This document shows, one piece after another, positions 46,528 through 57,498 of a stretch of DNA of 64,000 nucleotides. The notes under the pieces are model-generated. The model was given only the letters and a program-made list of their open reading frames with translations, had not been told where the DNA came from and did no database searches. Each line of letters begins with the position of its first letter. Positions within the stretch are counted from its first letter, which is position 1. This DNA is from Clitoria ternatea (taxonomy: Eukaryota; Streptophyta; Magnoliopsida; Fabales; Fabaceae). The position numbers and the translations under genes are program-made. The stretch spans positions 82,587,501-82,651,500 of the forward strand of contig CM075670.1 of assembly GCA_037962975.1 (NCBI GenBank), written 5' to 3'.

Positions 46528-48350
46528 TCTGATTTTGGAGGAAGCTTTTAAGCTAACTCCTGAGAAATTAAAAAATGCTCCATTTCCACATAGATTTAGA
46601 AAACAAATAGAAGAGAAAAAGTTTGCTAAGTTTTTAGATGTGTTTAAAAAACTTCACATAAATATTCCCTTTGCCGAGGCATTGCAAGAGATGTCGTCCT
46701 ATGCTAAGTTTTTAAAAGAACTTTTGTCGAAGAAGAGGAAGCTTAAGGGGGATGAAATGATTGCTCTCACTCAAGAGTGTAGTGCAATTATTCAAAAGAA
46801 ACTCCCTCAAAAGTTGGAAGATCCTGAGTCTTTTACAATACCGTGTGCAATAGGGGATGTTCATGTGGGAAGTGCTTTATGTGATCTGGGAGCTAGTATA
46901 AACTTCATGCCTCTATGTTTGATGAAAAAATTAGGAATTAATGACCTGCAACTGACTCGCATGTCTTTGCAGTTGGCTGACAGGTCCATTAAATATGCTC
47001 ATAGGATGCTGGATGATCTTTTAGTTAAGGTAGATAAGTTTATCTTCCCAGCAGACTTTGTAGTTTTGGATATGGAGGCCGACAGAGAGATTCCTTTGAT
47101 TCTAGGACGACCCTTTTTAGCTACAGGCAGAGCTTTAATTGATGTAGAAAAGGGTGAACTAATGCTGAGAGTCCAAGAGGAGCAAGTGATTTTTAATTTC
47201 TTTAATTCTATGAAACATCCAGCTAAGAGGATGGATTGTTTAATGATTGAAGAAATTAAAAGTTATAAGACTCCAATGCTGTTAAAAACTGAAGAAGAGG
47301 TCTTACAAGCCTTTTTGGAGGATGATTTTGACTCGGATACTGAAAAGTTAATTGACTCTCCTTCGGAGTTGCTGAACCTACTCGAGGTATGTGAAGTAGG
47401 TGATTGTGAAAATGAAAAGAATGAAAAATTGAATAAAACTGAACTTGAGAAAGGAAAGGAAGTGTCTGTAGAAGAACATGAATTAAAACCTTTGCCTTCT
47501 CATTTGAAATATGTTTTCCTGAGAAAGGATGAAACACACCCGATAATCATTAATGCCGAGTTGAAAGATGAGGAAGTAGAGAAATTGATAGGGGTTTTGA
47601 AGAAATATGAGTCAGCTATTGGCTGGAACATCTCTAATTTAAAGGGAATTAGTCCATCATTTTGTATGCATAAAATTCTGATGGAAGATGACTATTCCCC
47701 TGTTGTTCAGCTGCAAAGAAGACTAAACCCTATTATGAAAGAAGCTGTGAGAAAAGAGGTGGTTAAACTCCTTGATGCAGGAATCATCTATCCTATCTCG
47801 GATAGCGCTTGGATCAGTCCAGTCCAAGTGGTGCCCAAGAAAGGAGGGATGACGACTGTTAAAAATGAAAAAGGTGAAGTCATTGCCACTAGACCGACCA
47901 CAGGTTGGAGGATGTGTATAGATTACAGAAGGCTGAATGACTTCACTAGAAAAGACCACTTTCCTTTGCCATTCGTTGACCAAATGCTTGAGAGGCTGTC
48001 GGGTCATGAGTACTACTATTTTCTTGATGGATATTCGGGTTATAACTAAATTGTGGTTGACCCAAAGATCAAGAGAAGATAGCATTCACCTGTCCTTATG
48101 GAATATTTGCTTACAGGCGCATGTCGTTCGGTTTGTACAATGCTCTAGCAACCTTTCAAAGGTGTATGCTGGCCATTTTTGGGGATATGGTAGAAAAGTT
48201 CATTGAAGTATTCATGGACGATTTCTCGGTGTTTGGTAGTAGTTTTGATACATGCCTCAGCAACCTATCTAAGGTGCTGGTGAGATGCCAGGAGGCTAAC
48301 CTTGTCCTTAACTGGGAAAAGTGTCATTTCATGGGTAAGGGAGGGATAGT
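46520..48350 (+). pseudogene. pol: Athila-R protease and reverse transcriptase, N-terminal part
   Basis: The main frame continues to 48049. The protease active site ALCDLGASINFMP is intact near 46880-46897, followed by PLILGRPFLATGRALIDVEK. Reverse transcriptase starts near 47640 and includes ISPVQVVPKKGGMTTVKNEK and CIDYRRLNDFTRKDHFPLPF. At 48049 a TAA replaces a Gln codon, then a 2-bp deletion shifts the frame near 48062. The frame resumes at 48121 with the FMDDFSVFGSSF catalytic block (48211-48240) and stops at the Tekay-1 insertion (ATAGT at 48346-48350). Confidence 0.9.
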
Positions 48351-48524
48351 TGTAACATCCCTGTTTTTAGAAAAAGTTTTACCTTTGTAAATTTTGAATT
48401 ATGGAGAGTTCTAAGTAAGAATAAGTCAATATATACCCTGTTGATGGTCTGTGGTATCTCAGAAATGTCATTTTTGTGCATAATAATGGAATTTATATGG
48501 ATCATTAGTGAAATTATGCAAAAA

Positions 48525-49290
48525 CCGAGTGAAAAGGACTCTGTTTCGAGTAACAGAGAGGAATTCTTAGTGAAGGAATGAAATTTTGAGTGTAATGTTA
48601 CGTTTTTCAAGTAAAACATGACTGAGAGGGCTACCACCAAGTGGAGTCCTGACCTGAGAGGCAATTCTGAGTGAAGTGTGTTCAAGAGAACCACTTCTGG
48701 GTGAAATTCCGAGTCAAAACACCCTAGAAAGGCCCGTTTCCGAGTCAAACATTGCCAAATGCTTCCTTTTCCGAAGGAAATTCCTCTGATTGAAGAATTC
48801 CGAGTGAAAGAATGCATATATACTTATGTTTATGTTGATTTGATGCTTCCTACCGACTGGAATGTGCTGTGGAATCAATTGGGAAGGATTCTGAATGGTT
48901 TCATATGTGTTTGCTTAGGAAACCGAGTAAAAAATGGCAGATTGAGCCATTCCGAGAGAAATGTAAGAGGCTGAACCATTTCTGAGTGAGTCTATGAGAA
49001 TGACCCCTCTTCCGAGTGAGATATACTCTACTGGACCAAAACCGAGAGGTAATGGCTTAAATAAGCCTTAATTTAGAAATATAGTTGAAGAAGTTGGTCT
49101 AAACCGAGTGAATGAAGACTCGGATTTCCAAGTAAAAACTCTGAGAAAGAGAGAACTCGGTCTGGACAGATATTACCGAGTGAGAAACCGAGTACCTGAG
49201 TCGGTTTCAAAGGAATTCCGAGCGAGCCTTGTATTTGTTGACTCGGAAGAAGAATTCCAGTCGGCATAGTAGTTAATCGAGTGGAATTTT
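48525..49290 (+). repeat. CCGAGTGAA motif cluster, Tekay-1 U3 (5' LTR)
   Basis: About 30 CCGAGT or near copies, all in plus orientation, upstream of the TATA-like box. Duplicated at 57670-58410 in the 3' LTR. The Cys/Leu-rich open frames found on either strand are artefacts. Confidence 0.9.
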
Positions 49291-49510
49291 CAATCGGTAT
49301 TCAGTGTCAGTGTTGCGTGTTGACTTTAATTTTGTCTTTTAATGCTTATTTTTAATTCAATCATGCGCACTATAGCTAGTAGGCGGCCAGAAGTGGGCAC
49401 TGACGTAGCCTACCTCCTTATTTAAATCTCCACTGACACTCCATTAACACTCCACTAACAGTCCACTCACAAAAGCTGTTCCCCATTTAGTTTTCCACTT
49501 ACTCTCTCAT

Positions 49511-49518
49511 TATTTAAA
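49511..49518 (+). promoter_or_regulatory. TATA-like box of Tekay-1 5' LTR
   Basis: CATTATTTAAACCAG, with a pyrimidine-rich leader and AG|GTAAGG about 160 bases downstream; the copy in the 3' LTR is at 58617-58624. Confidence 0.55.
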
Positions 49519-49964
49519 CCAGCGCAAGGACTCTTAGAGAACACACACACGAAACACACCTCCATCATTCTTCTTCCTACAAGTTCCTTTCTCTCTCTTT
49601 TCTCTTCTGTTTTACTCGGAATTGGTGCAGGACAGTGAAAGGGAACCTCTTCTTCTTCTCCAGGAACTCCATTAAGGTAAGGGGGTATATTCTTGGGTGC
49701 TCTGTGGGAAAACCGAGTGAAGGAAAGGGTTAAGGAACTTGTTCCTCACCTTTCTAGGACAGATTCAGTGTTGTATATATTAAATGCTTTAATTGTTACT
49801 ATTTGTATATATGTATATATTTGTTACTAAGTGCATATACTCTGTTGAATTGTGAAAAGATATGAACTGTGTTGGACTGAAAATACTAAGAATCATGGGT
49901 ACCTGTGTGATTTCCAGTGATGAATTACGAATGGAAGATGGAATTAATAATAACAAGCTCTGTT

Positions 49965-50770
49965 TCTACTAATCCGACTGGTGTTACATCTGTAACAACT
50001 CGGATTTGCTTAATTTCAATCGGATTCAACCTTAAATGAATGTATTACATTCTGATAGAATAAATTTTCACTCGGTAAACAACCTTATTGCACTCGGATA
50101 ACTTTTCCTAGTTTACTTTCACACGGTCAGCATCTTCCCAGTTGATTTCACTCGGAAAACATCATATTTCACTTAGAAAACAGTTAGTTTTACCCAGACA
50201 ACTCTTTTTAGTGATTTCACTCGGAAAACAATTTATTTTACTCAGCAAACAGTTATTTTCACTAAGAGAACTCCTTTCAGTTTGATGTAACTCGGTATAT
50301 AAAGTTAATTCACCCAGAAGACCTTTCCCAACCTGATTCCACTCGGAATCAGGATTATCTTACTCGGATTTATTTTACTCGCATGTGTCTTATTCAGACA
50401 GAACCCTTTTCAACTAATTTCACTCGGTAAACTCATGTTTCACTCGGAACTTATCTTATTTTTACTCAGGAAACTCTTTTCATACTGATTCCACTCGGAA
50501 TCATACTTGATTTCACTCAGGAACTCATTTTCACTCAGAATCAAACTTGTTTCAGTCGGAAAACAGTCTTCCAGTTCATTTTCACTCAGAATCAAACCTG
50601 TTTCAGTCGGAAAACAGCTTTCCAGTGTAATTTCAATCGGATTTTTAGCCAGATCGTTTGGAAAACCCTTCTCAGCATGATTCCACTCGGAATCATACTT
50701 ATTTCACTCAGATTTACCCTTGTTCCACTCGGAAAACTCTATTTTTAATGTTTTTCACTTGGATTTTCAT
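49965..50770 (-). repeat. ACTCGG motif cluster, Tekay-1 U5 (5' LTR)
   Basis: About 25 TTTCACTCGGAAAAC-like units, the reverse complement orientation of the U3 cluster in the same LTR. Duplicated at 59080-59890. The polarity switches between the two clusters on either side of the transcription start region. Confidence 0.9.
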
Positions 50771-51560
50771 TTAGAAACTATTCTTTAATACTTTTTAAAT
50801 TATTGGAAAGTTATAATTGTTATTATCATTCTTATTCTATTATTATTATTATTCTAATTATCATCAATCTTAATATTGTTATTATTATTGTTAGTATTAT
50901 TGTTATTAACATTGTTAACGTCTTAATTATGAGTAATTACATAAAGAATATATTATTTTACTCTTTATACAAAATATAATTTTAACCAAGTTATAATAGA
51001 CATATTTCTAGAATAATAAACGAATATCTTACAATGTTTAAATAATTGATGGAATTCAAAGCGCTTGGGAATGATATGATGAGACTGGAAACACATAGAT
51101 ACCCAAGGAATCAATTGATAAAATAAATGCATTTCGCATCATGAAAATATTTTTGAAGAAGAAAAACCTCTAGAGCATACACTTGGTAGAGTGGAGGACA
51201 CTCACGTTCGATCTCCATGAAGAATCTTGGGAGTACAACTGGAACGGCAACCCAATGACATCAGAGTCGCGCCTGATAGCCGGGTGAGACGATGCAATTC
51301 TAGTGTACTTTGACTAAATGACGGAGTGTAACTATGATCGTAGGGATCCAAGTTCCAAAAATATTTAAACGATAAGAACCAATGAGTTCATTTGTACCAT
51401 ATGGAACTTGGGCGGACCCTGATCGCTCTAGATGATTGGAATGGAGATATTCCAAAGAATGAGATGAAGAAAAATCGATTTATTAGGCCCACATGCATCA
51501 TGAGACTTAATCAAAGATAAATCATAATAAATTCAATTCATGCATTTTCATGACGACATC

Positions 51561-52231
51561 CTTGATCCAGAAGGAGCACAATTATGGATTGAACATCTTG
51601 AAAAGATTTTTGCTGCTATGCAATGCCCTGATGAGGACAGAATAACTTTTGCTGTCTTCATGATGGTTGGAGAAGCAGAGCACTGGTGGACTCATGCCAG
51701 AATTAGATTAGCAACTGAAGGACATGTCATTACCTGGGGACGATTCAAGACAGAGTTTCTCGCTGAATATTTCCCTGAAGACATAAGGAGGCAGAAAGAG
51801 CAGGAGTTCTTTAATCTGAAACAAGGCAATATGACTGTAGGGGAGTACACTGCTAAGTTTGATGAGTTGGCAAAATGTTGTCCCTACTACACCCACATAG
51901 GAGAAGCGTCAAGATGCGTGAAATTTGAAGCAGGGCTACGGCAAGAAATTCGCCAAGCTATTTGTTGCCAATAAATTACTCGATTCTCTACTTTGGTTGA
52001 CAGATGCCATATCTTTGAGAACACCTCTAATCTACGACGACCTGGAATGTCTAATCATGGGCCAGAACGACGTATGCCAGACAGACAACAGAGGAGAGAT
52101 TTTTGAGTAGATCGACCCTACTCTCGTCCACCTTACTCAGCCAACCGAATTCCTCCTAGAGGTCAGGAGAACCAAAGCGGTAAAAACTGCAGAATTTGTG
52201 GACGGATTGGACATCGTGATGCTGATTGTTG
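51561..52231 (+). pseudogene. gag: Tekay-1 gag, N-terminally truncated
   Basis: Coding sequence begins abruptly at DPEGAQLWIEHLEKIF next to the LTR breakpoint. Then come MQCPDEDRITFAVFMMVGEA, the EHWW tetrad and AEYFPEDIRRQKEQEFFNLK, typical of the chromovirus capsid. Stops follow at 51972 and near 52108. A CCHC zinc knuckle, CRICGRIGHRDADC, is intact at 52188-52229, followed by a third stop near 52254. The missing start and three stops make it non-functional. Confidence 0.85.
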
Positions 52232-52343
52232 GTACAGAAATAAAAATAACCAATAACAAGTAATTCAAGGACAGGCAGTACGACCAACAGGTCAAGGAAG
52301 TGGAGGATCTACTGCAAATACCTCTACCAACAATGTCCCAAGG

Positions 52344-52895
52344 ATGCAAAATATTCACCGCGGCAACAATTTCAATCAGAACAATAATCCTAGAAGGCCT
52401 GGAAATAACTCTACTGGAAGACCAGGAGGAAATGCTAGAGTTTTTACCATGAATAGTGCGGAAGTATCACAAGATAACGATCTTGTGCAAGGTACATGCT
52501 TTATAGGAAGTACTCTATTAAATGTATTATATGATTCTGGAGCCACTCATTCTTTCATATCTGAGAATTGTGTAAAACATTTAAAGCTTCCTACAACCTC
52601 TCTGCCTAATAAGATGATTGTCACGACTGCTGCAAATAAGCCCATTTGCCCTTCCTGCATGTGTTTGAAATGTCCTCTCAACATTGAAGGGAAAGCTTAT
52701 CAAGTAGATCTAATATGTTTGCCTTTGATTGATCTAGATATTGTTCTAGGAATGAATTGGCTTGCTGCCAACCATATTCTGATTGATTGTCATAATAGAT
52801 CCATCAATCTCGGGTCTACTACATCTCATTATGATCAAAACACTGATCTTTGTCCTATTAGCTCAGAAAAGGTAATTCCAGCAAAGGAAGTCTAA
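52344..52895 (+). pseudogene. pol: Tekay-1 aspartic protease
   Basis: A 183-codon open frame with a Gly/Asn-rich linker, then the active site VLYDSGATHSFISENC (52523-52570 region) and the DIVLGMNWLAANHILIDC flap-distal block. The domain itself looks complete. It ends at a TAA at 52893-52895, before the spacer to reverse transcriptase, so it is fused to neither neighbour as encoded. Confidence 0.85.
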
Positions 52896-52901
52896 CTATA
52901 C

Positions 52902-53607
52902 ATGATCCTTACTGAATCTGAAAGTAAGGCCACTCCTCAAATTGACCAGATTCTTGTTGTTCAGGAATTTTTAGAAGTTTTTCCTGATGATATACTAGAG
53001 CTACCACCAAAGCGAGAAATTGAGTTCAGTATTGACATTATACCGGGTGCAGGACCAATCTCTATTGCTCCTTACCGAATGTCACCCAAGGAACTCAGTG
53101 AACTTAAAGAACAAATAGAAGAACTTTTAGAGAAAGGAATGATTAGACCCAGTGTCTCACCTTGGGGAGCACCAGTTCTTCTGTCAAAAAGAAGGATGGT
53201 AGTATGCGGTTATGTGTTGACTATCATCAGTTGAATAAAGCTACGATCAAGAACCGATATCCTCTCCCAAGAATTGATGATTTGATGGACCAATTATGAG
53301 GAGCCACTATCTTCTCAAAAATTGATCTGCGATCAGGCTATCATCAAATCAGAGTGAAGAAAGATGATGTACCCAAAACAGCATTCAGAACACGATATGG
53401 GCACTATGAGTATCTTGTTATGCCCTTTGGAGTTACAAATGCACCTGCAGTCTTTATGGGATACATGAATCGAATCTTCCATGAGTACTTGGACAAATTC
53501 GTAGTTGTATTCATTGATGATATTCTCGTCTACTCCAAGAGCCATGAGGAACACGAGGAGCATCTCCGAATTGTTCTAAATACTTTGCGTGTAAGGCAAT
53601 TGTACGC
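52902..53607 (+). pseudogene. pol: Tekay-1 reverse transcriptase, N-terminal part
   Basis: 52902-53234 covers FLEVFPDDILELPPKREIEF and [20 protein letters not shown]; a single-base deletion near 53181 then shifts the frame, and a TGA (CGA to TGA) follows at about 53298. The third frame 53354-53607 carries [20 protein letters not shown] and the catalytic [11 protein letters not shown] (about 53510-53535). It is cut at 53607 by the solo LTR and resumes at 55229. Confidence 0.9.
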
Positions 53608-53837
53608 TGATGATGCATGATTTAGCCTTAATTCCTTGCTTTAAATGTGTATAATTTGCCATTGCTAATTGTATAATATTATGCATTTTAACACATTTTC
53701 ATAATTCAAGCTTTATTTAATATTAACTGAATTAGGCGATAATCTTTAAATGAAATAATAAATCTTACTTGATTTCCTTTATATTGTAGTGAATAATTGA
53801 GGTTGCAATTAGGAAATCATAAAAATTGAGCATCAGG

Positions 53838-54200
53838 TCTGACGCATAGCGCTGGTACCACGCGTAGCGTGGAAGCAAATTCGCAACATTGACGCGCAGC
53901 GTCAAGCCCACGCGTAGCGTCAACAGTGACGAGGATCCCATTAACAGGCTGTATGCAACTTCAGAAGTGGAGGATTTATTTATATTAAAGCACTTATTGG
54001 CCAATCCATTACAGACATACGGCACTATCTCAGTGGGGAACATGCAGCACAAGTGTCCAAGCATTATTGAAGAATTATTGGATGAAATAATGTATTCTGA
54101 GTCAGAAACCCTCACGCGTAGCCTTAAAACTACGCGTAGCGTGGAAGCAGATTCGCAAAGCCCACGCGTAGCGTCCTGCTGACGCACAGCGTCAGCAGGA
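53838..54200. repeat. ACGCGTAGCGT palindrome clusters
   Basis: Sites such as GACGCATAGCGC, CACGCGTAGCGTGG, GACGCGCAGCGTC and CACGCGTAGCGTC occur at 53838-53930 and again at 54110-54200, the second ending about 20 bases before the TATA box. Confidence 0.92.
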
Positions 54201-54221
54201 GACCTTTACCCTTGCTTTCAC

Positions 54222-54229
54222 TATAAATA
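54222..54229 (+). promoter_or_regulatory. TATA box of the solo LTR
   Basis: CACTATAAATAGGACC, a consensus plant TATA box, followed by an AC/CT-rich leader. Confidence 0.75.
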
Positions 54230-55228
54230 GGACCATTGCCAAAGGTTTCAAACACACCTCAATTCACGTTTCTCTCTTTTCTCTCTTTGTTTCTATAAGC
54301 ATCAGAGGAAGGCACAAAGCCTCCTCCTCTCTTCTTCCCCCTCTTTGCTCCATTCCGGGTTAGTTTCTTTTCTTTGTAGTTGTTATTATGGAGGGCTAAA
54401 ACCCTAGATTGATTTTCTTGGAGAATGTTGTAATGTAATTTTGAGGTCATTAATTTTAATATAGTATGCTTTTATTATTGTTATTTCTTCATAATCTTTC
54501 TCTACTTATTTAATTCCATTTTGTTTAATTGAATTTGTATGCTTAATCGGTTTAATTATTCAAATGGAATAAAATAAGGTTTTAAATTAGAATGGATTAA
54601 GGAAATATGCATGCTTAATGAATATTTTCATAATCACTTTTAATAATTATGGTTTGCTTAATTCCATAATTTGAGAATAGATTATGTATATAGGCGATGT
54701 TCTTATGTATGCTCAATAATTCCTAGATTTTACGATCTTGACTCCTTTTGCTTAATTAGGATGCTTGATTAAAATATTCATTTTTAAATGAAAGTAAAGG
54801 AATTGTGAATTGAAAAAGACGCTTAGTTGATCAATTCAAATTGAGCTAAGAAATTAACATTAATAAGTATACAAATTATCTTTAGTGAACCAAGGATAAA
54901 TTTATTTACAATACTCCAAGAAAATCAATCACTTGTTATTTATTATTTTAAATCCTTTATTTACTTTGTTTTAATTTTAATTGTGACAACAAAAATCAAT
55001 CAAACCCCCCCTCAATTGTATGTTAGTGAACTTATGTTTGTAAAAATTTTTAGTTGTTTAATTTTTTTATTTTTAATTGTTAAAAATTAGTTTAAGACTT
55101 GATTTTTCCTAAATTTTTGTGTTGATCCTTGAGAGAACGACCTAGGTTGACACCCTAGTACTACGTTAATTAATTTTAATGTACTAATTTGACGGAATAA
55201 CGACTGTAAAAATATCCACGTCATACGC

Positions 55229-56894
55229 CAAGTTTTCAAAATGTGAATTCTGGTTGACAGAAGTGAAATTTTTAGGACATGTCATCTCTAAGGAAGGAAT
55301 TGCTGTGGATCCTACAAAGGTAGAAGCTGTACTAAATTGGGAACAACCCAAGAATGTGACGGAAATCCGCAGTTTCCTTGGACTGGCTGGATATTATCGT
55401 CGATTCATCGAGAATTTCTCTCGAATTACAGCACCTTTAACTAGGCTGACTCGTAAAGATCAACCATTTGAATGGACTGACAAATGCGAAAGCAGTTTTA
55501 TGGAGTTACGCCAACGACTCACTAGTGCACCTGTCTTGATTTTGCCAGATCCTGCCAAGCCATATGAAGTGTATTGTGATGCGTCAAGACAAGGACTAGG
55601 ATGTGTCCTAATGCAAGAAAGAAAGGTTGTTGCTTATGATTCAAGACAGCTAAGAACGCATGAAGTTAATTATCCCACACATGACTTGGAATTAGCTGCA
55701 GTTGTGTTTGCCTTGAAAATCTGGAGACACTACTTGTATGGTACATACTTTGAAGTCTTCAGTGATCATAAAAGTTTGAAGTATCTATTCGACCAGAAAG
55801 AGTTGAATATGCGACAACATAGATGGATGGAATTCATCAAGGATTATGATTTCGAACTCCGATATCACCCTGGAAAGGCAAATGTTGTGGCTGACGCACT
55901 TAGCAGAAAGGCCCTACGCCTATCATATATAATGACAAAGGAGTTGGAATTAATTGAACAGTTTCGCGATTTGAATCTAGCAGTAACACCAAAAAGGGGA
56001 AGCCTTATGGTTGGAATGCTAAGAATTTCCAATGATTTCTTAGAACAAATCAAAGAAGCTCAAGCCAATGACCAGGAATTACAAGATCTAGCAGAAAAGA
56101 CAAAAGAAGGAGTCTCAGAGTTTAGCAAAGATGAACATGGGGTGATCAGGTATCAACAGAGACTCTGTATTCCAGTCAACACAGATCTTAAAAGATCCAT
56201 CCTGGATGAAGCACACAAAAGTAAATACAGTATCCACCCAGGATCAACCAAGATGTATCAAGACTTGAAGAAATTATTCTGGTGGCAAGGAATGAAAAAG
56301 GATATAGCTGAATATGTGACAGCTTGTCTGATGTGTCAGAAGGTAAAGGCGGAACAACAACGACCAAGTGGGACCCTTCGTCCTTTGGATATTCCAGAAT
56401 GGAAATGGGATGAGATTGCTATGGACTTCGTGACGGGACTTCCCAGAACATCAGCTGGATATGATGCTATTTGGGTAATCGTGGATCGATTAACAAAGAC
56501 CGCTCACTTCATTCCTGTCAATATGAAGTATTCCCTAGAGAAACTCACCCAGATCTATATAAAGGAAATCGTACGATTACATGGAACACCCACTGCAATT
56601 GTGTCTGACCGAGATCCTCGTTTCACATCACAGTTTTGGAAGAGCCTGCAACAAGTTCTAGGAACTCGTCTGAAGTTAAGTTCCGCATACCACCCACAGA
56701 CTGACGGACAATCAGAAAGGACAATCAAAACTCTTGAAGATCTGTTGCGTCTTTGTGTCCTAGAACATGGGGGAAGTTGGCAAGAATACCTTCCATTTGT
56801 GGAGTTCACTTACAACAACAGCTACCATACCAGTATCAGAATGGCCCCCTATGAAGCTTTATATGGAAGGAAATGTCGTACACCTTTATGTTGA
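55229..56894 (+). pseudogene. pol: Tekay-1 RNase H and integrase core
   Basis: One long open frame (546 codons from 55254) continues reverse transcriptase: [16 protein letters not shown], then [18 protein letters not shown], RNase H ([55 protein letters not shown]), the integrase zinc-binding domain ([10 protein letters not shown]) and the catalytic D (MDFVTGLP), D ([12 protein letters not shown]) and E ([14 protein letters not shown]). It ends at a TGA replacing Trp at 56892-56894. The catalytic residues are all present, making this the best-preserved pol stretch in the window. Confidence 0.93.
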
Positions 56895-57458
56895 TATGAG
56901 ACTGGTGAAAAGACAATAATTGGACCAGAGATTGTTCAGAAGACTACAGAACAAGTCCAAAAGATCCAAATGGCAATGAAGGCTTCGCAAGATAGACAAA
57001 AGAGTTACTACGACAAACGTAGAAAGCCATTGGAATTTGAAGAGGGCGATCACGTATTTCTCAAAGTTACCCCTACCACTGGAGTAGGAAGAGCTTTGAA
57101 GGCCAAGAAGTTAAGCCCCAGATACGTAGGACCCTATCAAATTTTGCAAAAGATAGGAACTCATGCCTACCGTATTGCTTTGCCACCCGAGCTGTCAAAC
57201 CTTCATAATGTCTTTCATGTCTCCCAACTCCGTAAATATGCACCAAGCCCTGATCATGTTCTGAGTCCTTATCAGTTTGTTCTAAAAGTGAACCTCACCT
57301 TTGAAGCATCACCAGTTAAGATTGTTGACCGACGTCTCAAACAGCTAAGAGGTAAGGAAATCTCTTTGGTCAAGGTAGTTTGGAGTCGGACAGATGATGG
57401 GGATGCTACTTGGGAAATTGAGGAGAAAATGAGAGAATTGTACCCTCAATTGTTTTAA
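56895..57458 (+). CDS. pol: Tekay-1 integrase C-terminus with chromodomain-like tail
   Basis: The same frame continues after the TGA; the first ATG is at 56970. It contains KSYYDKRRKPLEFEEGDHVF, the GPYQILQKIGTHAYRIALPP beta-barrel segment, HNVFHVSQLRKY, and a tail with LVKVVWSRTDDGDATWEIEE and YPQLF at the stop. The last block is the chromodomain-like tail of Tekay/Del elements. Only the upstream TGA separates it from the integrase core. Confidence 0.88.
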   Translation, partial: YETGEKTIIGPEIVQKTTEQVQKIQMAMKASQDRQKSYYDKRRKPLEFEEGDHVFLKVTPTTGVGRALKAKKLSPRYVGPYQILQKIGTHAYRIALPPELSNLHNVFHVSQLRKYAPSPDHVLSPYQFVLKVNLTFEASPVKIVDRRLKQLRGKEISLVKVVWSRTDDGDATWEIEEKMRELYPQLF

Positions 57459-57498
57459 CTTTGAATTTCGGGACGAAATTCCTAAAAGGGGAGGAGAA
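57459..57498 (+). other. Polypurine tract of Tekay-1
   Basis: Between the pol stop and the 3' LTR lies CTAAAAGGGGAGGAGAA, directly adjoining TGTAACATCC; similar to the tract before the B LTR. Confidence 0.8.

Larger units (their letters stand above)
48351..51566 (+). repeat. 5' LTR of Tekay-1, 3' end deleted
   Basis: Alignable with 57499-60678 of the 3' LTR, including U3 CCGAGT motifs, TATTTAAA (49511-49518), the AAGGTAAGGGGG donor-like site (49675-49686) and U5 ACTCGG motifs. It carries about 40 extra bases near 48540-48580. Similarity ends after a CTTGAT hexamer at 51561-51566, where gag sequence begins; about 450 bases of LTR end, the primer binding site and the gag start are missing. Confidence 0.9.
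53608..55223 (+). mobile_element. Solo LTR with TACGC duplication, inserted in Tekay-1
   Basis: 1616 bases from TGATGATGCATGATTTAGCC to ATATCCACGTCA, with perfect TACGC at 53603-53607 and 55224-55228. Removing it and one duplication rejoins the reverse transcriptase reading. It contains two clusters of ACGCGTAGCGT palindromes, a TATAAATAGG box (54222-54231), a short leader, then AT-rich U5. No coding sequence; lineage not determined. A gypsy origin is likely from length and 5-bp duplication. It is the innermost, so youngest, insertion in the nest. Confidence 0.93.

Noticed and set aside
53889..54182. 97-codon frame within the solo LTR containing repeated TRSV-like residues
   Set aside because: Produced by the ACGCGTAGCGT repeats; inside a TSD-flanked solo LTR upstream of its TATA box.
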